Shown: in pieces, positions 46,791 to 54,305 of the stretch
Layout of the letters: each line of letters opens with the position of its first letter
How positions within the stretch are numbered: the stretch's first letter is position 1
Source of the DNA: Streptomyces sp. JB150
GTDB lineage: Bacteria; Actinomycetota; Actinomycetes; Streptomycetales; Streptomycetaceae
NCBI RefSeq assembly: GCF_011193355.1
Contig: NZ_CP049780.1
Span: 693,686 to 757,685, forward strand
Reading direction: 5' to 3'
DNA length: 64,000 bases
Notes under the pieces: generated by a model
Told to the model about the DNA's origin: nothing
Database searches by the model: none
What the model saw: the letters and a program-made list of their open reading frames with translations, nothing else
Made by a program: the position numbers and the translations under genes

Positions 46791-48638
46791 ATGACCAACG
46801 CCGAATCCGTGCGGGTGCGCCCGTACGCGGGGGCCTTCGCCGCCGTGATCGTGCTCCAGGTCCTCGGCGCCGTGGCCGGGCTCGCTCCGCTGTACGCCAT
46901 CGTGGAGCTGGGCCGCGCCCTGCTCGCGCCCGGTCCGGTCGACGACGGCCACGTCCGGTTCGTCGTGGTCGCGGGCGTGGCGGGCCTGTTCGTCCGGCTG
47001 CTGTTCACCGCGGCCGCGGCAGCCGTCGGTCATCTGCTGGACGGGCGGGTGCAGCTGGCGCTGCGCCGCGCGCTGGCGGCACGGCTGGGGCGGGTGCCGA
47101 TGGGCTGGCTGTCCCGCCGCCGCAGCGGTGAACTGGCCAGGCTGGTGGGCGAGGACGTCGGCGCCGTCCATCCGTTCATCGCCCACACCCCCGGCGAGCT
47201 GGCGTCGGCGTTCGTCGTGCCGCTGGTGTCGCTGGTCTACCTGTTCACCGTCGACTGGCGGCTGACGCTGATCACGCTGGTCCCGGTGGTCGCGGCGGTG
47301 GCGCTGGTCCCGCTGATGATGACCCCGGCCCGGTTGCGCGAACAGGCCGACTTCGACACGGCGGTGACGCGGATCGCCGGTGCGGCCGTGGAGTTCGTCC
47401 AGGGCATCGCGGTGGTCAAGGCGTTCGGCGGGGGCGAGCGCGCCCACCGCGCGTTCCGCGCCGCCGCCGACGACTTCGTCGCCGCCTTCCGTCGCTGGGT
47501 GCACGGGATCTCCCCGGTCGCCGCGGGGATGCAGCTGGCGCTGTCACCCCCGTTCGTGCTGCTGACCGTGCTGCTGGGCGGAACCGCACTGATCACCGGC
47601 GGCGGCCTGGCCCCGGCCGATCTGCTGCCGTTCCTGCTGCTCGGACTCGGGCTGACCGCGCCCGTGGCGGCGCTCGGGCACGGTTTCGACGAGGCGCAGG
47701 CCGCCCGCCGCGCGGTCGGCCGGATCCGCGAGGTTCTCGCCGTGGAGCCGCTGCCGGAGCCGGCGCGGCCGGTCGCGCCGCGCGGCCACCGGGTGGAGCT
47801 GCGGGGCGTCCGCTTCGCCTACGACCCCGGCCACGAGGTGCTGCGCGGGATCGACCTCGTGCTGGAGCCGGGGACGGTCACCGCACTCGTCGGGCCGTCG
47901 GGCAGCGGCAAGTCCACGCTGGTGCGGCTGCTGCCGCGGTTCGCCGACCCGACCGGCGGCTCCGTCCGCCTCGGCGGTGTCGACCTGCGCGAGCTGGGCA
48001 GCCGCGAGCTGTACCGGCGGGTGTCCTTCGTCTTCCAGGACGTCCGCCTGCTGCGCGCCTCGGTCACGGACAACATCGCGCTGGCGGTACCGGACGCCGG
48101 CCCCGAGGAGGTGGCGCGCGCCGCCCGGCTGGCCGGCATCCACGAGCGCGTGCTGGAACTGCCGTACGGATACGACACGGTGATCGGCAAGCACGCCCGG
48201 CTCTCCGGCGGCGAGGCGCAACGGATCGCGCTCGCCCGGGCGTTGCTGGCGGACACGCCGGTCCTCGTGCTCGACGAGGCGACCTCGTTCGCCGACCCGC
48301 ACACCGAGCGGGCGGTGCGCCGCGCCCTGGAGACGGTGCGGGGCGACCGTACGGTCCTGGTCATCGCCCACCGGCTGGAGACCGTCCTCGGCGCCGACAC
48401 CGTCGCCGTGCTGGAGGACGGGGTCGTCGTGGAGCACGGCAGCCCGGCCGATCTGCTCGCCGCCGACGGGGCCTTCGCCGCGCTGTGGCGCTCGCGCCGC
48501 GCGGGGGAGGCGGCGGTCCCCGGGACGGCGGAGACGGAGGCGGCGGAGACGGAGACGGCGGAGGCGGTGGTCCGGGAGGGGGCGGTCCCGGAGGCGGCGG
48601 AGGCGGTGCTCCAGGAGAGGGCCGGTGAGCGGCGGTGA
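46791..48638 (+). CDS. ABC half-transporter (permease-ATPase fusion), first subunit
   Basis: A 615-residue exporter subunit: six helices in residues 15-290, then a nucleotide-binding domain with Walker A GPSGSGKST, signature LSGGEAQR, Walker B VLVLDEATSF and H-loop IAHRLET. It pairs with the following gene as a heterodimer, similar to siderophore-type IrtAB/YbtPQ exporters or importers. ATG 46791 has GGAAG upstream. The last 40 residues are a Glu/Ala/Thr repeat (from GGCGGAGAC-type DNA repeats) ending at a TGA (48636). The frame downstream of this stop keeps coding-like composition, so the tail may once have been longer. Confidence 0.88.
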   Translation: MTNAESVRVRPYAGAFAAVIVLQVLGAVAGLAPLYAIVELGRALLAPGPVDDGHVRFVVVAGVAGLFVRLLFTAAAAAVGHLLDGRVQLALRRALAARLGRVPMGWLSRRRSGELARLVGEDVGAVHPFIAHTPGELASAFVVPLVSLVYLFTVDWRLTLITLVPVVAAVALVPLMMTPARLREQADFDTAVTRIAGAAVEFVQGIAVVKAFGGGERAHRAFRAAADDFVAAFRRWVHGISPVAAGMQLALSPPFVLLTVLLGGTALITGGGLAPADLLPFLLLGLGLTAPVAALGHGFDEAQAARRAVGRIREVLAVEPLPEPARPVAPRGHRVELRGVRFAYDPGHEVLRGIDLVLEPGTVTALVGPSGSGKSTLVRLLPRFADPTGGSVRLGGVDLRELGSRELYRRVSFVFQDVRLLRASVTDNIALAVPDAGPEEVARAARLAGIHERVLELPYGYDTVIGKHARLSGGEAQRIALARALLADTPVLVLDEATSFADPHTERAVRRALETVRGDRTVLVIAHRLETVLGADTVAVLEDGVVVEHGSPADLLAADGAFAALWRSRRAGEAAVPGTAETEAAETETAEAVVREGAVPEAAEAVLQERAGERR

Positions 48639-48768
48639 CGGCGCACGGGCACCGAGCCCGCCGATCCCCCGGCGCCCGCTGATCCCGCGAAGCGCATCGA
48701 CCGCATCGCGCACACCGAGCCCATCGAGCCCACCCAGCCCACCGAGCCCACCGAGGAGACCACCCCAG
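48639..48768 (+). repeat. Repetitive segment between the two ABC genes
   Basis: Between the stop of the first ABC gene and the ATG of the second lie 9-bp near-repeats CCCACCGAG (48712-48755). Read in the frame of the first gene it gives TEPADPPAPADPAKRIDRI and TEPIEPTQPTEPTEET with almost all third positions G or C; read in the second gene's frame it is a Ser/Pro-rich extension with many A-ending codons. Confidence 0.6.
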
Positions 48769-50484
48769 ATGATCCGCATGCTGCTGCGCGTGCTGGGCGA
48801 CCGGTACGCCCGCCCGATGCGCCGCACCCTTGCCCTGATGACGGCGACCGCGGTCACCGAGGGTCTGTCGTACGCGCTGCTGGTGCCCGTGCTGCGGGCG
48901 CTGCTCGGGGACACCCCAGAGGACGCCTGGCCCTGGCTGGGCGCGTTCGGCGGCGCGGTGGCGGCCTACGCGGTGCTGCGCTACGTCAGCGACCTGTCGG
49001 GGTTCCGCGTGGGCACCGCGCTGCTGCGCGGCGTGTACCACCGCCTGGGCGACCATCTGGCCCGGCTGCCGCTCGGCTGGTACGGCGCGGCACGGGTCGG
49101 AGAGGTGTCCGTGCTGGCCGGTCAGGGCGTCCTGCGGGCGATGAGCGTGATCGCGCACCTGCTGGCGCCGCTCGTCTCCGCCACCGTCACGCCGCTGACG
49201 GTCGTCGTCGTGATCCTCGCGTTCGACTGGCGGCTGGGCCTGGCCGCGCTGGCCGCCGTGCCGCTCGTCGCGGCGACGCAGATCCTCACCGGGCGGGCGG
49301 CGGCCACCGAGGACGCGGAGCGTGCCGCCCGCGACCACGAGGCCACCGAAAGGGTCGTCGAGTACCTCCAGGCGCAGCCGGTGCTACGGGCCGGCGGCCG
49401 GACCGCCGAGCGGTTCCGGCTGCTGGACGACGCCCTGCGGCAGGTGCGGCACGCCTCCCGCCGCGCCACGCTGTCGGCGCTGCCCGGCGCGCTGGGTCTG
49501 ACCCTCACGGTCCAGGCCGTGTTCACCGCGGTGCTGGTGCTGGGGGCGCGGCTCCCGCTCGGCGGGGACATCGGGGCCGCGGAGGTGCTGACGGTCCTGG
49601 TGCTGGCCGCCCGCTGCGCGGATCCGCTGCTGTCGCTGGCCGACCTCGGCGGCAGGCTGCGCGGCGCGCGCGGCGAACTGGCCCGGCTGGACGCGCTGCT
49701 GCGCACCGAGCCGCTGCCGCGGGCGGCCGTCCCGGTGGGACCGGCGGGCAATGCCATCGAGTTCGACTCGGTGGTGTTCCGGCACGGCGGTCGCACGGTG
49801 ATCGACGGACTGTCGCTGTCCGTGCCCGAGGGTCAGCGGCTGGCCGTGGTGGGGCCGTCGGGCGCGGGCAAGACGACGCTGCTGCAGCTGCTGGCACGGT
49901 TCCACGACGTGGAAGCGGGCGCGGTCCGGGTCGGCGGTGCGGACGTACGCGCGATCGACACCGAGACGCTGATGGCGCGGTTCGCCATCGTCTTCCAGGA
50001 CGTCTACCTCTTCGACGGCACGATCGAGGACAACGTGCGCCTGGGACGCCCCGGCGCCACCGCGGCACAGGTGCGGGCGGCCGCGGCCGCCGCGCGGCTG
50101 GACGAGGTCGTGGAGCGGCTGCCCGACGGCTGGGCGACGCGTGTCGGCGAGGGCGGTGCGCGCCTGTCGGGCGGGGAGCGTCAGCGCGTCTCGATCGCCC
50201 GGGCGCTGCTGAAGGACGCGCCGGTGGTGCTGCTGGACGAAGTGACCTCCGCGCTGGACCCGGTCGGCGAGGCGGCCGTGCACGCCGGCATCGAGCGCCT
50301 GATGGCGGGGCGGACGGTGGTGATGGTGGCCCACCGGATGCGCACCGTCCGGCACGCCGACCGCATCGTCTTCCTGGACGCCGGCCGCGTGGTCGAGGAG
50401 GGCGGTCACGAGGAACTGCTGCGCCGCGGCGGCCGTTACGCCGAGTTCTGGCACCTGTCCCTGGCGCCGGCGGCCGAGGCCTGA
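48769..50484 (+). CDS. ABC half-transporter (permease-ATPase fusion), second subunit
   Basis: A 571-residue subunit with helices between residues 20 and 290 and an ATPase domain with Walker A GPSGAGKTT, signature LSGGERQR, Walker B VVLLDEVTSALD and H-loop VAHRMRT. ATG 48769 (MIRMLLRVLGDRYARP) has GAGGAG about 10 nt upstream. A GTG at 48625, overlapping the first gene, would add 48 Pro/Ser-rich residues whose codon composition is poor, so it is not preferred. Forms the heterodimeric exporter with the upstream gene under TetR control. Confidence 0.88.
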   Translation: MIRMLLRVLGDRYARPMRRTLALMTATAVTEGLSYALLVPVLRALLGDTPEDAWPWLGAFGGAVAAYAVLRYVSDLSGFRVGTALLRGVYHRLGDHLARLPLGWYGAARVGEVSVLAGQGVLRAMSVIAHLLAPLVSATVTPLTVVVVILAFDWRLGLAALAAVPLVAATQILTGRAAATEDAERAARDHEATERVVEYLQAQPVLRAGGRTAERFRLLDDALRQVRHASRRATLSALPGALGLTLTVQAVFTAVLVLGARLPLGGDIGAAEVLTVLVLAARCADPLLSLADLGGRLRGARGELARLDALLRTEPLPRAAVPVGPAGNAIEFDSVVFRHGGRTVIDGLSLSVPEGQRLAVVGPSGAGKTTLLQLLARFHDVEAGAVRVGGADVRAIDTETLMARFAIVFQDVYLFDGTIEDNVRLGRPGATAAQVRAAAAAARLDEVVERLPDGWATRVGEGGARLSGGERQRVSIARALLKDAPVVLLDEVTSALDPVGEAAVHAGIERLMAGRTVVMVAHRMRTVRHADRIVFLDAGRVVEEGGHEELLRRGGRYAEFWHLSLAPAAEA

Positions 50485-50554
50485 GTGGCGGTATCCGTGC
50501 CCCACGACGCGCCCGGGTTGGCCTTCGACCCCGCCCCTCGGCGAGGATCGCACC

Positions 50555-51226
50555 ATGCACACCGGTTCCGTCGACTCCCCGCCCCGCCCTCCGCAGCACC
50601 GCCGCGCCGTGCGCGCGGGCACCGGTCTGGCACTGGGCTCGCTGCTGCTGATCGCCCTGGTCGCCGCCGAGTGGGGGCCGCTGCTGTCGCTCGACGGCGA
50701 GATCGCCCGCACCACCCACCGCTGGGCGGTCGACGCGCCGGGCCTGACGCAGGCGTGCCGCATTCTGACGGACTGGGTGTGGGATCCGAACACGATGCGG
50801 ATCCTGTGCGGGGTGACCGCGGTCGCGCTGGTGTGGCGGTTCAGAGCGCGGTGGACGGCGGCGTGGCTGGTGGTGACGGTGGCGCTCGGCACGGCGCTGC
50901 AGCAGTCCGTGAAGGCCGGGGTGGGCCGCGCCCGCCCGGTCTGGCCGGACCCGGTCGACTCCGCCCACTACGCGGCCTTCCCGTCCGGTCACGCCATGTC
51001 CGCCGTGGTGGTGTGCGGCCTGCTCCTGTGGCTGCTGCGCCGCCACGGCGTGGGCGCCGCGCTGTGGCGTACGGCGGTGGGCGTGGCGGTGGTCTCGGTG
51101 ACCGGCGTGGGGTTGACGCGGATCTGGCTCGGCGTGCACTGGCCGACCGACGTGCTCGGCGGCTGGCTCCTGGGCGCGGCCTGGGTGGCCCTGGCGGTCG
51201 CCGTGCACCAGCGCCTGCGGCCATGA
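50555..51226 (+). CDS. PAP2-family membrane phosphatase
   Basis: A 223-residue integral membrane phosphatase with about five or six helices. The three PAP2 motifs are complete: Lys120-x6-Arg127-Pro, FPSGHAM (PSGH 143-146) and Arg189-x5-His195 with the downstream Asp in WPTDVLGG. It should dephosphorylate a lipid pyrophosphate such as undecaprenyl pyrophosphate or phosphatidic acid on the outer face. GAGGAT ends 6 nt before ATG 50555 (possible leaderless promoter). It is 70 nt after the ABC gene and may be expressed with it. Confidence 0.9.
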   Translation: MHTGSVDSPPRPPQHRRAVRAGTGLALGSLLLIALVAAEWGPLLSLDGEIARTTHRWAVDAPGLTQACRILTDWVWDPNTMRILCGVTAVALVWRFRARWTAAWLVVTVALGTALQQSVKAGVGRARPVWPDPVDSAHYAAFPSGHAMSAVVVCGLLLWLLRRHGVGAALWRTAVGVAVVSVTGVGLTRIWLGVHWPTDVLGGWLLGAAWVALAVAVHQRLRP

Positions 51227-51550
51227 CCGGACTTCGCCGCGATCCCCCGGCACCCCTGACGCCGTGGCCGCGGCTACCTGAAGGCTGTCCCGTTACTGGA
51301 TGGCAGCTGGCGAACCTCTCGTACCGGACGCCGACGATGGGGCCGCGCTGGGTGGTGGCTCGGATGCCGGACAGCGGCGCGGCCTGGACGAGGTTGCCGC
51401 GGATGTGAAGGCAGAGGCAGGGCGCCGGCAGGAAGTGGTCTCGATCCAACGCGGGCCGTGGACATGGCCCGCCTCCGTGAGCGCTGCTGCTGCCCACCGG
51501 GTGCGTACTGGCGGTTGTAGACCTGCTCGAAGGCCCTAAGCTGCCGGGTT
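51227..51550. other. Gap of 324 nt without a convincing gene
   Basis: No intact CDS. On the minus strand, around 51300-51430, the frame reading HIRGNLVQAAPLSGIRATTQRG then GPIVGVRYERFASC has coding-like third positions but no start or stop nearby, so it may be a remnant. An 18-codon plus-strand ORF with three Cys in a row near 51459 is probably chance. Confidence 0.4.
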
Positions 51551-52120
51551 GTGGATGCGGGATTGGCCGCGCTGCTCGGCGCGATCGTTGGAGCCCTGGG
51601 CACCGGCGGTGCCGCTTTCGTGACTGGGTCACTGGGCCGTGGGCAAGCTCGGATGCAGCTTCGTGCTGAACATGTGCGGTTGCTGCGCGAGCCGCGGCGC
51701 TCCGCGTACGTTGCGTACGCTGAGTGCTTCCAGGAGGCGCACGCTCTGCACACGGAGGCGCTCAAGTGCGCGTCTGCGGCGGCGGACGCGCAGGAGCCGG
51801 ATCGGGGCAGGCTGCTGCGTGACGCCGACAGCGCCTACGTACGGGCCGGTGAACGGCTGCACGGTCGGCTTCAGCAACTGCAGTCGGCCGTGGCTGTCGA
51901 AGGTCCACCCCTCGTTACAGCTGCCGCGCTTGACGCGGAAGATGCATTGCTCACCGCACGTGGTGACATCCACCGCTACATCCGGCGCCTGGAGGACGGA
52001 ACCTTCACGGAGGAACACGAACGCGCAGCGGACGATGCGCTCTTGGGCGTGCACCAGCAGCTGGTCCGGTTCCTGAACGCGGCCTCCGCCGCTCTGGCAG
52101 ACGATGGACTGAGCACCTGA
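51551..52120 (+). CDS. Uncharacterised membrane-anchored helical protein
   Basis: A 189-residue protein: an N-terminal transmembrane helix (AALLGAIVGALGTGGAAFVT) followed by a long, mostly helical, charged region (QARMQLRAEHVRLLREPRRS, YAECFQEAHALHTEALKCA) of the kind found in many streptomycete phage-derived or island genes. No catalytic motif. Its codon use is less GC-biased than its neighbours, which suggests later acquisition. GTG 51551 is the only sensible start; TAAGCT lies 8 nt upstream. Confidence 0.6.
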   Translation: MDAGLAALLGAIVGALGTGGAAFVTGSLGRGQARMQLRAEHVRLLREPRRSAYVAYAECFQEAHALHTEALKCASAAADAQEPDRGRLLRDADSAYVRAGERLHGRLQQLQSAVAVEGPPLVTAAALDAEDALLTARGDIHRYIRRLEDGTFTEEHERAADDALLGVHQQLVRFLNAASAALADDGLST

Positions 52121-52338
52121 ACGGCCTCGCCGGATCACGGGTGATCGTGGGCGAAGGATCGGCAAGAGCGATGGTCTCGGGGTAGGTGACAGCTTCTCAA
52201 GCGGGGGCGGGCTCACGCCTGCCCATTCCGAGCGACAGGCGTCAAGTCGCCGTGACGATCACATCTCTGCACGGAGAGCCCGGCCGCGTATGTCGCGGTG
52301 TCGCCGGCATGCGGAACGGACATGGACAGACTCGGCTG

Positions 52339-52551
52339 ATGACATGGCGGAGGAAGCGACGCGCACGGTCTGAGCACTCAGAAGCTGAGGTCCCCGACGG
52401 CACATGGATGGCCGCCGCGGCTCTACCCCACCAACGGCCGATCAGCGTGCGCTGGAGCAACCAGCACGGCCGATGGGAGCCTGTGCATCCGGGAGCCGAA
52501 CTCCCCCGGCCGCCTGGTAGCGACGACGGCGCCTTCGAGCCGGGCACCTGA
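52339..52551 (+). CDS. Small hypothetical protein
   Basis: A possible 70-residue basic-then-acidic protein starting MTWRRKRRARSEHSEAEV and continuing ISVRWSNQHGRWEPVHPG. No family recognised and no ribosome site at ATG 52339; upstream in-frame starts exist to 52186. It lies in the same low-GC islet as the previous gene. Confidence 0.3.
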   Translation: MTWRRKRRARSEHSEAEVPDGTWMAAAALPHQRPISVRWSNQHGRWEPVHPGAELPRPPGSDDGAFEPGT

Positions 52552-52686
52552 CGCAGGGTCAGGCTTGCCCGGTGCGGTGAGCGGTTTTGCCCGGCTGCAC
52601 AACCTTGCCCATGCTGGGTGACCGAACGTCCCGAACAGCGACCGGCTCGTACATGCCAACCAAGAGATCGTTTACGGGACACGCCC

Positions 52687-52692
52687 TAGGAT
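52687..52692 (+). promoter_or_regulatory. -10-like TAGGAT for the HAD gene
   Basis: TAGGAT ends 6 nt before ATG 52699; no ribosome site between. Confidence 0.4.
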
Positions 52693-52698
52693 CGGCGC

Positions 52699-53391
52699 AT
52701 GACGGCAGCCGTACTGTTCGACTTCTCCGGAACGCTCTTCCGTGTCGAGTCCGCCGAGTCCTGGCTGCGCGCGGCGCTCGCCGGGCGGGGCCTCACCCTT
52801 CCCGGGCCCGAACTGGCCGGGACCGCGCGAGCGCTGGAGGCGGCGGGAGCGCTGCCGGGCGGCGCGCACCCGCACCGCCTCCCGGCGCAGATCGGCGAGG
52901 TCTGGGAGCTGCGCGACCTCGGCTCGGCCCACCACCGGGCCGCCTACACCGGTCTCGCCCGCCAGGTGCCCCTGCCCGACCCGGCCCTGTACGACGCCCT
53001 GTACGACCGCCACATGAACCCGGCCGCCTGGTCCCCGTACCCGGACGCCCTCGACGTGCTGGCCGGTCTGCGTGAGCGCGGCATCCCCGTCGGCGTGGTC
53101 AGCAACATCGGCTGGGACCTGCGCCCCGTCTTCCGCGCCCACGGCCTCGACCGCTACGTGGACACCTACGCCCTGTCGTTCGAACACGGCGTCCGCAAAC
53201 CGGACCCCCGTCTCTTCCGGCTCGCCTGCGCCGCGCTCGACGCCGACCCGCGCGCCGTCCTGATGGTCGGCGACAACCGCCACGCCGACGGAGGCGCCAC
53301 CGCCCTCGGCTGCACGGTCCACTTCGTGGACCACCTGCCGACCGCCCACCGCCCGGCGGGCCTGCGTCCGGTCCTCGAGCTGACCGCCTGA
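52699..53391 (+). CDS. HAD-family hydrolase with DxS nucleophile motif
   Basis: A 230-residue HAD hydrolase. Motif I is LFDFSGTLF, with nucleophile Asp8 but Ser10 where phosphatases have the acid/base Asp; motif II is VGVVSNIG, motif III Lys in GVRKPDPRLF and motif IV VLMVGDNRHADGGA. Small HAD proteins with this pattern are often poorly active phosphatases or act on other leaving groups. The start fits a leaderless promoter. A hairpin follows 110 nt after the stop. Confidence 0.87.
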   Translation: MTAAVLFDFSGTLFRVESAESWLRAALAGRGLTLPGPELAGTARALEAAGALPGGAHPHRLPAQIGEVWELRDLGSAHHRAAYTGLARQVPLPDPALYDALYDRHMNPAAWSPYPDALDVLAGLRERGIPVGVVSNIGWDLRPVFRAHGLDRYVDTYALSFEHGVRKPDPRLFRLACAALDADPRAVLMVGDNRHADGGATALGCTVHFVDHLPTAHRPAGLRPVLELTA

Positions 53392-53502
53392 CCCGCGGGC
53401 GACCACCTGGGGCCGATACCGGCGACCGGGGCGCGCTGGGCGTCGCCGGAAGGCGGAACCTGTAGTGGTGCGCCGGCAGAGCGGGAAAAAAGCCCCGCAA
53501 TT

Positions 53503-53547
53503 GCCGTCCGCCTCGGACGATCCCCCGCGTCGCCCGAGGCGGACGGC
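53503..53547. terminator. Hairpin between HAD and TetR genes
   Basis: GCCGTCCGCCTCGG (53503-53516) pairs perfectly with CCGAGGCGGACGGC (53534-53547); loop 17 nt. Confidence 0.6.
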
Positions 53548-53591
53548 TTGCCCGGCCGGGCCCGGGAACGGGTCGGTCGGGACGTGCTGAG

Positions 53592-53615
53592 TATAGTTGG
53601 CTGGCAGCCAGTCAA
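53592..53615 (+). promoter_or_regulatory. TetR operator overlapping its own promoter
   Basis: TATAGT (53592-53597) is a good -10; TTGGCTGGCAGCCAGTCAA (53597-53615) is a 19-bp palindrome with one mismatched pair, starting on its last base. Strong sign of autoregulation. Confidence 0.7.
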
Positions 53616-53630
53616 CGCAGGAGTTACAGG

Positions 53631-54305
53631 ATGTCCCCTCGAAGCGCCGCGGTCAATGAAGAGTTGCGGCGTCGTTCCCGGGAACGTCTGCTCCAGGCGG
53701 CGGTCGAGCTGGTCGGTGAACGCGGTTACGACGCCACGACCTTGGGAGACATCGCGGACCGGGCGGGATCGGCGCGCGGACTGGTGTCGTACTACTTTCC
53801 CGGCAAACGGCAGCTGGTGCAGTCGGCCGTGCACCGGCTGATGCACCGGACGCTGGAGGAGGCGCTGGAACGCGAACCGCGCACCGAGGACGGCCGGGAG
53901 CGGATGGCGCGGGCCATCGACGCGATCCTCGGCCTGGCGCGCGACCGGACCGTGCTGATGCGCCAGCACATGGCGGGGCTGCTGCAGGCGGAGGGGTTCG
54001 TGCGCTGCCCGGAGCAGCAGCGGCTCGCCGAACTGCTGAGCGACACGGTGGCCCGGCACGCCTCGTCGGAGGCCGCCACCGACTATCCGATGCTGCGGGC
54101 CCAACTCATGGGCGCCGTCTACGCGATGGTGCTGCCGAACGTCGGCATGCCCATCACCCCGCTGCGCGCCGAGCTGTTCCGGCGCTACGGCCTGGACTGG
54201 GAGATGGGTTCCCCGCCGGACGCGGAGACGTCCGGCGGGGAGTGCCAGCGGGATCTGTCACGGTTCTTCGCGACGGGGTCCCCGGTGGTGGATCAGTCGA
54301 AGTAG
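53631..54305 (+). CDS. TetR/AcrR-family regulator
   Basis: A 224-residue regulator. HTH: RERLLQAAVELVGERGYDAT, TLGDIADRAGSARGLVSYYF, PGKRQLVQSAVHRLM. C-terminal ligand domain without recognised subtype. No divergent partner: the upstream HAD gene reads the same way and ends 239 nt before. It controls itself through the palindrome and has other, unseen targets. Its 3' end overlaps the LVIVD gene by 13 nt. Confidence 0.87.
   Translation: MSPRSAAVNEELRRRSRERLLQAAVELVGERGYDATTLGDIADRAGSARGLVSYYFPGKRQLVQSAVHRLMHRTLEEALEREPRTEDGRERMARAIDAILGLARDRTVLMRQHMAGLLQAEGFVRCPEQQRLAELLSDTVARHASSEAATDYPMLRAQLMGAVYAMVLPNVGMPITPLRAELFRRYGLDWEMGSPPDAETSGGECQRDLSRFFATGSPVVDQSK

Noticed and set aside
48625-48768. 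Longer start (GTG 48625) for the second ABC gene
   Set aside because: The added 48 residues are a Pro/Ser repeat with poor third-position composition; ATG 48769 has GAGGAG and matches the usual start of such exporters.
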